Origin: an uncultured Cyclobacteriaceae bacterium
Lineage (GTDB): Bacteria > Bacteroidota > Bacteroidia > Cytophagales > Cyclobacteriaceae
Reading direction: 5' to 3'
Assembly (NCBI GenBank): GCA_937958005.1
Contig: CALGOB010000010.1
Coordinates: forward strand, 1-64,000
DNA: 64,000 bases
The stretch's first letter is position 1, and each line of letters opens with the position of its first letter. The notes under the pieces are model-generated. The model saw only the letters and a program-made list of their open reading frames with translations. It did no database searches and was not told the DNA's origin. The translations under genes were made by a program, and so were the position numbers. Positions 28,601 through 37,322 of the stretch are shown piece by piece.

Positions 28601-29531
28601 ATATTTCAAATAGTTTTTGTCTCATTTCGGCAGCCTTGGTTTGTTCAAGGGCAATCTCTCTCATCCTCTTACTCATGGCATTTGCCTTTTCAGTTGATTG
28701 CTTTAATATTTCTTCCTGTTGCTTTCTCTCAGAAATATCTTTGATGGTAAACTGGGTCAATGGTTGATCTTCTTTCATTTCTATGAAAGAACCATTGATC
28801 AAGGTATCAAATGTAGTGCCATCTGGACGTTGTAACTGCCAGTCAAATTCTTGAGTCCCTTTCTCTATCACTTGTCCAAAAATACCATTCAACTTCTCTA
28901 CACTGGTCATCCCATCTGGCTGAAACTCCGGAGATATATCAAATGAAGTTTTCCCTATTAATTCCGATTCTTGCTCAAATCCGAAAAAACTTAAAAAAGA
29001 ATTATTAGCCTCCACAAATCGTTCTCCATGGATCATTACAATCCCATCTAAGGAAATATTTACTAGCTTCTTTCGTATAGCGGCAGCTCTTTCTAGAGGT
29101 TCTTTTGCCTCATTTTCTTGAAGTAGATTCTCAAACAACGATTTTTGTTCAATTAATTCATGCTCTTTTTCAGCCAATAATTTACTTGCTCCCTTATTTT
29201 GAGCATAGATTTTAGAAGCTTTATTTTTTAGTTTATTGTAAGAATCTTTTGAACTACTTAATTCATTACTAGCTTCATTTAATTGACTAAGCACTTTACG
29301 CAAGGCTAAGAATCCTGTCAAAACTAATGCAGCTATCATAATTACATTAAACCACAGGTTTATTGTATTATATTGACTAACCTGTTCGATTATACTGTTA
29401 ATATTAGTGCTATCATTAACAGTATCTAACAAATCAAGTTTATTAAAAATAATGATATCACCAATCAACAAAATTGTAGCTATTATGACTGCAATTATAA
29501 TGTAATGTCTAATTAATGGTATGATTTTCAT
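25662..29531 (-). CDS. Membrane histidine kinase with six tandem PAS domains, cassette A
   Basis: 1289 residues. Two N-terminal membrane helices (about 11-30 and 61-77) bracket a short outer loop. A coiled coil leads into six PAS domains starting near residues 152, 302, 430, 581, 711 and 838. They fall into types: ISLDGIV (1, 3, 6), ISNDGIL with ITDVSAP (2, 5) and a mixed fourth; copies within a type are nearly identical over long runs. A further coiled coil precedes HisKA (GIAHEINNP, His1043) and the ATPase domain ([14 protein letters not shown]). No receiver. Several PAS domains share a QPDG segment; no haem or flavin ligand is evident. It presumably phosphorylates the adjacent receiver-phosphatase. 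Confidence 0.93.
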   Translation of the reverse strand: MKIIPLIRHYIIIAVIIATILLIGDIIIFNKLDLLDTVNDSTNINSIIEQVSQYNTINLWFNVIMIAALVLTGFLALRKVLSQLNEASNELSSSKDSYNKLKNKASKIYAQNKGASKLLAEKEHELIEQKSLFENLLQENEAKEPLERAAAIRKKLVNISLDGIVMIHGERFVEANNSFLSFFGFEQESELIGKTSFDISPEFQPDGMTSVEKLNGIFGQVIEKGTQEFDWQLQRPDGTTFDTLINGSFIEMKEDQPLTQFTIKDISERKQQEEILKQSTEKANAMSKRMREIALEQTKAAEMRQKLFEISNDGILMLHGEEFTEANQAYLDFFGFDNIKGKLITDVSAPIQQDGTPVMEKAVERIEEAIKNRTNEFEWLHQRPDGSQFIGLVNMIFVEELDGKPLLQLTIKDITLEKEAKEALEKAASIRKKLVDISLDGIVTIHGEQFTEANKSFLKFFGFKKESQLLGKTSFDISPEFQPDGTTSVEKLNGIFEQVIKKGAQEFEWQLQRPDGSTFDTLINGSFIEMKDDQPLTQFTIKDISERKQQEESLREASEKANAMSKKMRDIALEQTKAIEMRKKLLDISNDGILLAHGGVFLETNRAGLEIYGVKDPSDFIGKTPADFSPEFQPDGQLSSAAAMAEINKTIENGTNNFEWVHTKLDGTEFDALISGAFIEMRDEKPLMEFTVKDITIEKRANESLRQAAELRQKLFEISNDGILILHGEEFTDANQSYLDFFGFDSIEGKFITDVSAPIQPDGTPAMEKAVERIKYTIENRTNEFEWLHQRPDGSQFLGLVNMIFIEELDGKPLFQLTIKDITVEKQAQEELERAVAIRHKLESISLDGIVMIHGEQFVETNQSFLNLFGFKGDSELLGKTSFDISPEFQPDGTTSVEKLNGIFGQVIEKGTQEFEWVLQRPDGTLIDSLINGSFIEMRDGQPLTQFTIKDVTEQKKQEEALRKANEKSLAMSKKMQKVALEQTKAAEKLILAEKELKKTLDKEREGSSKLLNAMDSLKEAQSQLVNSEKMASLGQLTAGIAHEINNPINFVYNGVETLKESMDEMMTIINKYEDLDNANSNFDDILQEIKDLKDKLDYEFLTEDINQMIDDIKVGAVRTIEIVKGLRVFSRLDEEERKKANVNENLDATLILLRNKTKDKVLVKRFFDEDMSSIFCYPGQLNQVFMNLLNNAVQAFPEDHEKPVIEIFTEDTDSVIKIRIKDNGIGIPEHVKKRIFEPFFTTKDVGVGTGLGLSISYGIIEKHDGTINVNSEVGKGTEFVINLPKLSK
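26669..29078. repeat. Intragenic tandem PAS-coding repeats
   Basis: The stretch coding for the six PAS domains is an internal repeat array with units of roughly 380-450 bases in the order S-N-S-V-N-S. Identical strings such as ISPEFQPDG and NGSFIEM recur in several units, and at DNA level units 1, 3 and 6 share long runs. Such an array is open to unequal exchange and to misassembly from short reads. Confidence 0.85.
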
Positions 29532-29980
29532 AAGTGGTAAATAATAAATGTAATAAGTAAAGCTAGTAAATTATACTATTCTAATATTTTAATATTAGAC
29601 GATCAATTGAATACTTTCGGTCAGTCGGGGCAAAAGCAAGTCGAAATAATATCTTTAGAATTTACTATCAAATGAGAATATTCAAACAAAAAAGCACTTT
29701 ATTCCTCTAAATAGAAATAGAATATAAGGAGTAATTAGAAAATTTCTGATAGAATATTTTACATTGGATCATCATAGCGTAATAAAGTAATTTCAAAAAC
29801 TCTATTGATTGGAAAGTACAATAGATTAAATAAATTCTAATTTGTCTTAAAAGTGTCAATTACATAACTATCTAAAAGGAACTTTTAAATAAAGGATTCA
29901 TTATAGTTCATCATAAATGACAAAAGAATTTCCTTTCCAAAACACAAACTCAAAGTACAGCAATAAGTAACTAATAAACA
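29532..29980. other. AT-rich upstream gap of cassette A
   Basis: About 450 bases with no supported gene. It is strongly AT-rich and should contain the promoter of the kinase operon (reading minus) near its left edge; I see no clear -33/-7 pair or repeat. Confidence 0.4.
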
Positions 29981-30010
29981 AAAAAAAAGACGACTTAAAA
30001 GTCGTCTTCT
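29981..30010 (-). terminator. Intrinsic terminator of the 140-residue secreted protein gene
   Basis: AAGACGACTT and AAGTCGTCTT form a tight ten-base stem with a two-base gap, and on the minus strand it is followed by at least eight T. It lies about 47 bases past the stop codon of the gene at 30057. Confidence 0.88.
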
Positions 30011-30056
30011 TTTCAATCCAAAGCATAAATACTCTGGATTATCCTAAATGTTGTTG

Positions 30057-30479
30057 TTAACTCTTTCCTTTTTGCATTTTAGAAGCTGTGACAATCTTTG
30101 ATTGTAGCCTCTTAAATTTAGACTTGGAATCGGATTTTTCAGTCATCTCCAAGCAATTGATAAAATAACCTAAAGCTTTTTTAGGTTGCTTCGTTTCTAA
30201 ATAGTAGTCTCCCATAACTTCCATGGTATAAACATTCTTCTCCATAGTAAGGGATTTTTCAATCCACTCACCTGCTTCCTCTACGTTTAAACCTTGCTTC
30301 AAACAGGCATCTGCTGACTGCGCCAGTATATACCAGTTATTAGGTGAAGTTGAAACTGCTTCTCTAGCTTTTTTAATAACGTCTGGTCCACTCACAGCAG
30401 CAAATGCCATTGATTGACTTACAAGTACCAGTAACGCTAACGTTGCACCTTTGATGAATTTTGAAATTGATCTTTTCAT
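30057..30479 (-). CDS. Exported TPR-like small protein
   Basis: 140 residues with a signal peptide (SISKFIKGATLALLVLVSQSMAFA, cleaved after AFA or AAV). The mature part reads as short helices: DVIKKAREAVSTSPNNWYILAQSADACLKQG, AGEWIEKSLTMEKNVYTMEVMGDYYLETKQPKKA, LGYFINCLEM. The spacing of alanine, glycine and tyrosine fits two or three tetratricopeptide repeats, a protein-interaction scaffold in the periplasm. The precise role is unknown. It is a single-gene transcript with its own terminator. Confidence 0.7.
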   Translation of the reverse strand: MKRSISKFIKGATLALLVLVSQSMAFAAVSGPDVIKKAREAVSTSPNNWYILAQSADACLKQGLNVEEAGEWIEKSLTMEKNVYTMEVMGDYYLETKQPKKALGYFINCLEMTEKSDSKSKFKRLQSKIVTASKMQKGKS

Positions 30480-30986
30480 TTGAGTATTATTTTGAGTTCG
30501 ACCTGATTGTATCTAATACAATGCCAAATCCATAAGCAATTAACTATCAGCTATTTACTTATCTTTTAACATATATTAACACAAAAAAATGTTCAGAATT
30601 CAGACAAAAACTTGTTTAAAAACGAACAGATAACCTTATCAATTGATATACGTGTTGTTCAAATTTTATTTTTCCTTTAAATCAAAGTGTATTCCATTAC
30701 ACCTGATCATATCATATATCTAAAGAAAGGCTTTTAAATAGAATTTTTATATAAAGTTCTTATTTCGCCTCTTGATTACATCTTGATCCCGTCTCTAAAA
30801 TCAAATTCCTCTTAAAAAGTGCTGGCTTTTGGAAACACCAGCTAAGATTTGGTATATATATTGAGTAGGTTATTCATATCATTAGATAGGTAATGTAATT
30901 TGGAAAGAATAATCATATTTTTTATTCATATAATTATGTTTATAACAATTTTACTTTAACTTTATTCAACCAAAACTTACATAATT
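30480..30986. other. Intergenic gap without recognised features
   Basis: 507 bases between two divergently read small secreted-protein genes. It should hold both promoters. I see no repeat, RNA or further gene in it; composition is uniformly AT-rich. Confidence 0.4.
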
Positions 30987-31346
30987 ATGAAAAACATACT
31001 AGTTATAGCAATTTTGCTTGCATTTTATAATCTTTCTTTTGCTCAAGAAAATACAGCGACAGAACCTGAGTCAGAATTCAAAGAGGAGTTATTACTAAAT
31101 AAATGGTGGGTGTCCAACCCTAATAAAAACAATGGTAAAAATGGCTTAAAACAATACTATAGAAATCTTGGTAAATTCAAGACTATCGGTACCAATACAG
31201 GAAGTTGGGGATGGAGAAATAAAAATGAAGGTATTATGTACGTAGATTATGTTGGTCAAAAATGGCTTCAGAAAATAATCAAATTAACTGAGACTGAATT
31301 TGTCTATGAAAGAGATGGAAAAACATTTTATTTAAAATCAAACTAG
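30987..31346 (+). CDS. Small secreted protein of unknown function
   Basis: 119 residues. Signal peptide MKNILVIAILLAFYNLSFAQ with cleavage before ENT. The mature protein starts acidic, then has LLLNKWWVSNPNKNNGKNGL and several aromatic beta-strand segments (GSWGWRNKNEGIMYVDYVG, TETEFVYERDGKTFYL), a pattern like a small lipocalin-like or META-type beta barrel that reports a 'residual' domain, but I cannot name the family. It stands alone, with about 200 bases before the next gene. Confidence 0.65.
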   Translation: MKNILVIAILLAFYNLSFAQENTATEPESEFKEELLLNKWWVSNPNKNNGKNGLKQYYRNLGKFKTIGTNTGSWGWRNKNEGIMYVDYVGQKWLQKIIKLTETEFVYERDGKTFYLKSN

Positions 31347-31565
31347 AATTTGTATATAAAGTAAGTTTCCATTCTATGGTTGTATCCTATCAAGCCTGAC
31401 CCCACAATCATTTTCTGTCATACAGAAGGAGTTTGTGAAGACAGGATTCACAAGACACAAACCTAGACGGAAGATATAAGATCGGTAAACTATTTTAAAG
31501 GTTGATGATTTCAGACAATTATTTATTTGATTTATCGTCTTATATTTACTGCAAAAATCATATTT

Positions 31566-32333
31566 ATGAAAAGAATTATCATACTATGCATTATCTCGGC
31601 AATAATCTACAGTTGTGGAGATAACAAGTCCTCTTTTGAAAAAGTAGAAAATGAAGAATCCAAAGTCGTAGAAAGTAAACCAACAGAAAGTATCCTAGAA
31701 GAATCTGAGGCGGTATGTATATTGGACAAATTATCTCTACGGGAATCCCCTTCTAAGCAAGGAAAATGGATAACTTCTATCAGCTTAGGAGAAACTGTGA
31801 CATTCACTGGTATGCAAAAAAAAGATTCTGTCAGTAAAAATACTTTCTACAAGGTTAAATTGGCCGGTGGAGATGAAGGTTGGACACGAGGGGATTTCAT
31901 AGAAATAGGTGGGCAAGTAGCTGTATTTCTAAAAAATACTGAAATATATAAAAGGCCTGACCTCCTTACTAAAGCTAATAAGAAATATAGCCAAATGGAC
32001 ATCGTTGCAGTAACTAACAAACAAGGTGACTGGGTTGAAGTTAAAGGAAAAAGAAGTGAAGGAAAATACATTGAAAGTGGTTGGATAAAGTCTGGAAGTA
32101 CTTCTAGTGATGCCATAGACATAGCCGCAGCAAAATTTGGTTTAGCTGCCTTAGCAGAAACTGACGAAAGTAAGAGATTAGCCTTATTGAAAGATATTAC
32201 AGGAAATGACGATCTATCGTCTTCTAAATTCATACCAGTGCTTCAAGAAATATTAAGTAGTTCATTGGAAGCACCTGAAGAAGAGGTAATAGAAACTGTA
32301 ATTGAAAATAACGCAGAAAATGATTCTATTTAA
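31566..32333 (+). CDS. SH3-domain lipoprotein
   Basis: 255 residues from the ATG at 31566. The longer frame from 31527 adds 13 residues that spoil the signal; MKRIIILCIISAIIYSC gives a proper lipoprotein signal with Cys17. After an acidic linker there is a bacterial SH3-like domain (about 45-115: ILDKLSLRESPSKQGKWI, GDEGWTRGDFI) and possibly a second (about 115-180, ending ESGWIKSGST). The C-terminal 70 residues are helical and end in an acidic tail. Such domains bind peptidoglycan or proteins in the periplasm. Followed by a strong bidirectional terminator. Confidence 0.78.
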   Translation: MKRIIILCIISAIIYSCGDNKSSFEKVENEESKVVESKPTESILEESEAVCILDKLSLRESPSKQGKWITSISLGETVTFTGMQKKDSVSKNTFYKVKLAGGDEGWTRGDFIEIGGQVAVFLKNTEIYKRPDLLTKANKKYSQMDIVAVTNKQGDWVEVKGKRSEGKYIESGWIKSGSTSSDAIDIAAAKFGLAALAETDESKRLALLKDITGNDDLSSSKFIPVLQEILSSSLEAPEEEVIETVIENNAENDSI

Positions 32334-32354
32334 ACAATACTATTTTTAGGGATC

Positions 32355-32389
32355 AAAAAAAGCATTTGAGATAAATCAAATGCTTTTTT
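32355..32389. terminator. Bidirectional intrinsic terminator
   Basis: A(6)-AGCATTTGA and TCAAATGCT-T(6) form a perfect stem around a six-base loop, with A runs on one side and T runs on the other. It lies between two convergent genes (SH3 lipoprotein and acyl-CoA ligase) and can stop both transcripts. Confidence 0.92.
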
Positions 32390-32422
32390 CTATCTTTCTC
32401 TAAAAGAATGCGTCTACTATTC

Positions 32423-34240
32423 CTAAGCAAAAACTTCCTCTAATTGCTTTTCCTCTACAGCCTGTGCATCTTTAAATATATCTGATCTATCATTACGATA
32501 AATATCCATTATTATTTCACTGTACTTAGATAAGATAAATTTTCTTTTCATCTTTAATGTGGCTGCTAACTCACCAGTTTCCACACTCCATGACTTAGAA
32601 AGCAACCTAAACTCCTTTATTTTTTCCCATTTACTTAAATATTTATTAACCACTTCCAGCTCTTTCTCAAAAATTTTCAATGCTTCTTTAAGAACTACCA
32701 TTTCATTATTATCGGAAACCATTATAAACCTTTTACTCATCATTTCTAATAGTTTATCAAAGTTTGGAACAATCAATACAGAGGGGAATTTCTTCCCCTC
32801 TCCTATTAGCATAACCTGCTCAATGAAAATAGATTCTTTCAACTTATTTTCGATTAGTTGAGGGGCAATATACATTCCTCCTGAAGTCCTAAACATTTCT
32901 TTTTTCCTATCCATTATCCGTAAATAGTTAGAATTCAATTGACCTATGTCACCTGTATGAAACCAACCATCCTTAATTACCTCATCCGTCATTTTAGGAT
33001 TTGCATAATAACCTAACATCACATTTGGTCCTTTGACCAATATCTCTCCAGAATCAGAAATTTTAACTTTTACTCCTTTCAAAGGTTCACCTACAGTACC
33101 TACAACAGGCTTCTCTAAAGAATTAACAGATACTACTGGAGAAGTTTCGGTAAGGCCATACCCTTCTAGAAGGTTAATACCCGCAGCCCAGAACACTCTA
33201 ATCAGCCTTGGTTGCAAAGGTGCCGCTGCACAATTTATCTGCAACAAATTACCGCCCAACGCTTCTCGCCACTTTGAGAAAACTAATTTATCTGCTAATG
33301 CTAATTGTTTGCCATACAATCCGCTTTGGTTTTGTCCAGGTTCGTATTTTAAAGCTAAGCTTACAGCCCAATTAAAAACGCCCTTTTTCAGGGTACCCAG
33401 TGACTCTGCTTTAGTCAAAATCTTATCATAAACCTTTTCTAAAACCCTTGGGACAGTATTAAAGATATGTGGCTTAATTTGTTTTATTTCCTCTCCTATC
33501 TTATTTAAATGACTCGAAAAATAAATTTCACCCCCTAAGTACATAAATGTGTAAAGTCCAGCCCGCTCAAAAATGTGGTTCAAAGGCAAAAAACTGAGTG
33601 CCCTAAATTTTCCTTTTTCTACCTTTGCATATGCTTGACAAGACATTACATTGAATACAATATTTTTATGCGTTAACATTACGCCCTTTGGAACTCCAGT
33701 AGTACCCGAAGTATAAATGATTGTTAAAAGGTCATCTTCAGAAACGGCATCTCTATACTTCTTTAGTGTTGCCAAGTTTTTTGAGTTATAATTTAACCTG
33801 AGTGTTTTCCAAGATTTATAGAGCACATCCGTATTAAACATAAAGATATTTGAGAAACCATTATTCAAAAGAGCTTCGCTAACCTTGATATATATTATTG
33901 GATTAGAAACGAATATCATTTTAACATCCGTTTGACTAAAAATAAATTGATAGTCACTTGTTCTAATATTAGGATAAAGTGGTACAAGTACGGCTCCTAT
34001 TTGCTGTACCGCCAAATCTACTATCACCCATTCAGGTCTGTTCTCTGAGACGATAGCAATTTTATCCCCTTTTTTTATTCCTACCTTTAGGAGTCCAAAA
34101 GAAAGTTGGTTCGCAATATCCATTAGTTTACTTGTAGATAAACTATGCCATTCATCTTTCCTTTTATAATTTAAACATTTTTTGGTTGGGTAGTTCTCGC
34201 ATTGATAATTCACAATATCAAAAGTTCTTTTTATTTCCAT
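32423..34240 (-). CDS. Long-chain fatty acid-CoA ligase (AMP-forming)
   Basis: 605 residues. AMP-binding motif IIYTSGTTGVPKGVMLTHKN, then FLPLNHIFERAG, NCAAAPLQPRLIRVF, EGYGLTETSPVVS and GWFHTGDIGQL; the C-terminal domain has DRKKEMFRTSGGMYIAPQLIE. This is the layout of the bacterial long-chain acyl-CoA synthetases of about 600 residues (FAA1-like). The reaction activates fatty acids with ATP and CoA, at the cytoplasmic face. No beta-oxidation genes are next to it. Confidence 0.93.
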   Translation of the reverse strand: MEIKRTFDIVNYQCENYPTKKCLNYKRKDEWHSLSTSKLMDIANQLSFGLLKVGIKKGDKIAIVSENRPEWVIVDLAVQQIGAVLVPLYPNIRTSDYQFIFSQTDVKMIFVSNPIIYIKVSEALLNNGFSNIFMFNTDVLYKSWKTLRLNYNSKNLATLKKYRDAVSEDDLLTIIYTSGTTGVPKGVMLTHKNIVFNVMSCQAYAKVEKGKFRALSFLPLNHIFERAGLYTFMYLGGEIYFSSHLNKIGEEIKQIKPHIFNTVPRVLEKVYDKILTKAESLGTLKKGVFNWAVSLALKYEPGQNQSGLYGKQLALADKLVFSKWREALGGNLLQINCAAAPLQPRLIRVFWAAGINLLEGYGLTETSPVVSVNSLEKPVVGTVGEPLKGVKVKISDSGEILVKGPNVMLGYYANPKMTDEVIKDGWFHTGDIGQLNSNYLRIMDRKKEMFRTSGGMYIAPQLIENKLKESIFIEQVMLIGEGKKFPSVLIVPNFDKLLEMMSKRFIMVSDNNEMVVLKEALKIFEKELEVVNKYLSKWEKIKEFRLLSKSWSVETGELAATLKMKRKFILSKYSEIIMDIYRNDRSDIFKDAQAVEEKQLEEVFA

Positions 34241-34384
34241 AGCGGTTATAGATTGTTATTTAGTAAATAAGCTCATCTACTCGGTTAACCTAAAAAAGAA
34301 TCTAGCAAAGGGGAATATTTTCCAATAAGTAGGAAAATTATTATTTAAACAAAATGCTGGTTAAGTCCTGATAAAATAACTTCC

Positions 34385-34900
34385 CTATTGCTGCAACAAA
34401 ATATATTTTGCTGCATTAAGTAAATCGGACGATACATAATCAGCTATCTGATCATCGTTCCCATCTACTTGAATAGTATTGATCCCTAATTTAATTGCTG
34501 GTTCTAAATCTCTTTTTTTGTCTCCTATCATCCATGACCTGCCTACATCAATATCAAATTTAGCTATTGCTTTTTCAAACATTAATGATCCAGGCTTTCT
34601 GGTAAGTGATTCAGAGTAATCAGGGTGGTACGGACTGAAATAAATATGATCTATTAAATTTCCCGTTTCTTTTTGAAGAAAATCGTGGCATAGTTGCATA
34701 TCTTTTTGTGTATATATACCTTTTGCAATGCCGGATTGATTTGTTATTACAACGAGTATAAAGCCATTTTGTTTCAATAACTCAAAAGCTTCTGGAACTC
34801 CATCCAAGATAAAAAATTTCTCTAGTGTATAAGCATAATCGACAAAATCCTTATTTATAACACCATCTCTATCCAAAAAAACACACTTATTCTTAATCAA
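34385..34900 (-). CDS. HAD family phosphatase, GmhB-like (histidinol-phosphate/heptose-bisphosphate type)
   Basis: 171 residues. HAD motif I FLDRDGVINKD, motif II VITNQSGIAKG, motif III lysine in RKPGSLMFEKA and motif IV MIGDKKRDLEPA. The overall layout is that of D-glycero-D-manno-heptose-1,7-bisphosphate 7-phosphatase. GmhB proteins usually carry a zinc-binding loop with three cysteines and a histidine before the RKP motif; here that loop reads SPYHPDYSESLTRKP and has no cysteine, so it should not bind zinc. The substrate may be heptose bisphosphate or a related sugar phosphate. No LPS heptose genes are adjacent. Confidence 0.82.
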   Translation of the reverse strand: MIKNKCVFLDRDGVINKDFVDYAYTLEKFFILDGVPEAFELLKQNGFILVVITNQSGIAKGIYTQKDMQLCHDFLQKETGNLIDHIYFSPYHPDYSESLTRKPGSLMFEKAIAKFDIDVGRSWMIGDKKRDLEPAIKLGINTIQVDGNDDQIADYVSSDLLNAAKYILLQQ

Positions 34901-35083
34901 TTTTTTATCGCTTTTAAATTTAAATTATGTGTGTAAAAATATATTTTATTGAAGTAATGTGATACTAAATTAATTTTTATTCCCGTTTAAACAGTAAATA
35001 GTCCTGTTTATTTGTACATTTAACTGCTAATCAAAATCATGGCAGTATTTTGGCTATGAATAATGTAGGAAAAACAACCAGAT

Positions 35084-35272
35084 ATGAAATATATAATATG
35101 GTATGACTCTCTTAATGGAGAGTATAATTGGGGAGATAAAAACGCATATGATATTGCCTGTAACCTTTCTGAAGAAAATGCAATATTAGCTGAAGAGTTT
35201 GTGAATACTTCTGAACGCATTGTTGAAAAAATTACAGCTAAACTGAACAAAAACTTAACATTGGCCAAATAA
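35084..35272 (+). CDS. Small hypothetical protein
   Basis: 62 residues (MKYIIWYDSLNGEYNWGDK at the start). No domain recognised. The codon use looks natural and it lies on the same strand as, and 60 bases before, the next gene, which favours a real gene; a shadow frame on the opposite strand covers the same stretch but has no better claim. Confidence 0.4.
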   Translation: MKYIIWYDSLNGEYNWGDKNAYDIACNLSEENAILAEEFVNTSERIVEKITAKLNKNLTLAK

Positions 35273-35332
35273 ATTTAACCCAGTCATTTTCGAATAATTT
35301 CAATTTATAAAAGCTCCTAATCTTTAGAATGT

Positions 35333-35860
35333 GTGAATATCAAGTCACAAATTAACAAATCTCGCTCTAAAGAGAACGCCTGCTCAATTGCCAGATACAT
35401 TGGGAACAATTCTAATCTTTTTGCTGAACTTATAGAAATTCTTTTAGGTAACAATAATCAGCTTGCCTTGAGGGCATCAATGGTACTTGGCAAATGTACC
35501 GATCAATATCCTGATTTAATAATACCACATCTTCCTGAATTACTTGATTGTTTAAACAAAGATGTAATAGACGGTGTAAAACGATCCATAGTAAGGGGGA
35601 TCCAAGAAATAAATATTCCAGAAGCTCATTTAGGTATTGCCACAGATATTCTTTTCAAACTGATCTCTGATTACAATCAGCCTATTGCGATAAAAGTTTT
35701 TACAATGACCTCTCTGTATCATATTTGTGTAAGGGAACCACTACTTAGTCAAGAACTTAAACACATCATTGAAGATCAAATGTCATTCGAAAGTACTGGG
35801 TTTAAAAATAGAGGAGCAAAAACAGTCCAAATGCTTAACTTATTAATTAGTCAACAATAA
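35333..35860 (+). CDS. HEAT/ARM-repeat-like hypothetical protein
   Basis: 175 residues from a GTG start. It is built of short paired helices: FAELIEILLGNNNQLALRAS, MVLGKCTDQYPDLIIPHLPELL, VKRSIVRGIQEINIP, IAIKVFTMTSLYHICVREP. This spacing is like HEAT or PBS-lyase repeats, which form curved protein-binding surfaces. No catalytic motif or signal peptide. It is a probable cytoplasmic interaction protein; the family is not identified. Confidence 0.6.
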   Translation: MNIKSQINKSRSKENACSIARYIGNNSNLFAELIEILLGNNNQLALRASMVLGKCTDQYPDLIIPHLPELLDCLNKDVIDGVKRSIVRGIQEINIPEAHLGIATDILFKLISDYNQPIAIKVFTMTSLYHICVREPLLSQELKHIIEDQMSFESTGFKNRGAKTVQMLNLLISQQ

Positions 35861-36263
35861 ATAATTTTTAATAGTTAAAACGACTAAACCAAATAGTTTC
35901 ATATACTTGATTTATTTTTTCATTTAAATTCTAACCCTTTAGGGATTAACTGAATTAGCTCTTAAAATTAAATAAGAATTTATTGTACACTCAGTGGACG
36001 TTTTCTAGATAAAAATCAAGCAATAATTAGAAATAACATAATTCTATAAATTTAAAAAAAAAGGACAAATGTTTTAAATGGATATTTTTCAGCTTTAAAT
36101 ATAGCTTGTTAACACCTTAAAATAATATTCATCACAATTATTAACGATCACGTAAATATTATCCAAGTCAATCACAAAACACAAAAGATTGATAATTCTT
36201 TGAAAAGCAATTAAATTCAAATAGTATTGAAAAAAGAATATTTTAAATTTTAAGCAATATCTA
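35861..36263. other. Intergenic gap without recognised features
   Basis: About 400 bases, very AT-rich with long A and T runs. A frame of 77 codons crosses its right edge on the minus strand but its product is low-complexity and unlike a protein. I see no repeat or RNA. Confidence 0.35.
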
Positions 36264-36563
36264 ATGATCGCTAGAATTTGGCATGGAACTACCGCAATTG
36301 AGCACTTTGAGGAATATACTGAACTCATGAAAACAATTGCTATTCCAGATTACAGTAAGACCCCCGGTTTTAAAGATCTAACTTTCTTAAGAAGCAAAAT
36401 CAGTGGTGTAGCACATTTTACACTAATTACCTACTGGGATAATTTAGAAGTAATTAAAAAATTCGCAGGAGAAGATTACACCAAAGCAAAGTATTACCCT
36501 GAAGACCGTAAATATTTATTAGAATTTGAAGCAGAGGTCGCACATCATGAAGTCTTTTCTTAA
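36264..36563 (+). CDS. Antibiotic biosynthesis monooxygenase (ABM)-like small protein
   Basis: 99 residues. It begins MIARIWHGTT and has the ferredoxin-like beta-alpha-beta layout of ABM-domain proteins: HFEEYTELMKTIAIPDYSKTPGF as the first helix and FTLITYWDNLEVIKKFAGEDYTKAKYYPED, the characteristic 'W...l..f....h..a' stretch, then VAHHEVFS. These small dimers include cofactor-free monooxygenases and quinol oxygenases; many have no known substrate. It stands alone between two long AT-rich gaps. Confidence 0.72.
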   Translation: MIARIWHGTTAIEHFEEYTELMKTIAIPDYSKTPGFKDLTFLRSKISGVAHFTLITYWDNLEVIKKFAGEDYTKAKYYPEDRKYLLEFEAEVAHHEVFS

Positions 36564-37322
36564 TAGAAGTAATAAATGAATAGGTTAGTTATTTTTTACA
36601 AAATCAAAGTAAAAAATGAAGACTCTTATATACCAAACCTTAAATCACAGTAAATCTATTCAAAAGAATTTTCTTTAAAATTGTCCAAACAACTCATAAT
36701 TATCTATTCTAGAATTTAGAATTAATCATTCGTTAATGATTCCTTAGGCTTATTACCATGTTAAGTTATCGTAAAGGAATAGTTACTTTCTGAAAATTGA
36801 AAAACTAACTCTACAAATTGAGTTAATTAATATTCACCCCCCTACTAAAAGAAACTTTAGTGTTTTAATTTTATTGAAATAATCTGATTTCCTCTCAATA
36901 ATTTTATCATTTTGATAACAAAGCATCTAGATAAGAATCAAAAAATAGTGTAGGCAACTCATCTTTCAAAAAAAAGGCAACTAATAAGATAAAATTTGGA
37001 AAAAATATTTAATAACGAATAATATTTGTGGACATTCATTTTCTTTTGCTAAGATTAAAATCAATAAAACAAATACTATAAATTGTGGGAGATTTCGATG
37101 ATTTCTATTACTGATTTAGCAGGAATTTGACAATCAATGAAAAATTTTAAGTATTATTTCTGGTTTATCACTCTGTGATTGTAATATTAAGCAATGCTAC
37201 AAATGTGATAATAATGTTATGATGATTTACACACAAAATATCTCCTTAATTATGTAATACTTCAGCTTAGCGGGCAAAGCGCTACCTAATAAAATTTAAC
37301 CGAATAATTAACGTATTTATTA
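36564..37322. other. Long leader region before the giant secreted protein
   Basis: 759 bases with no gene I can support. Very AT-rich throughout. As the only upstream region of the 6.9-kb gene at 37323, it should contain its promoter and any regulatory sites. I see no clear -33/-7 promoter pair, tRNA or repeat. Confidence 0.4.

Noticed and set aside
24108-29531. Cassette A as a defence or toxin-antitoxin system
   Set aside because: There is no nuclease, toxin fold or integrase nearby; kinase-receiver-phosphatase architecture points to signalling.
36095-36328. A 77-codon minus-strand frame crossing the start of the ABM-like gene
   Set aside because: It overlaps a better-supported gene and its composition is that of AT-rich noise (many Ile, Asn, Tyr).
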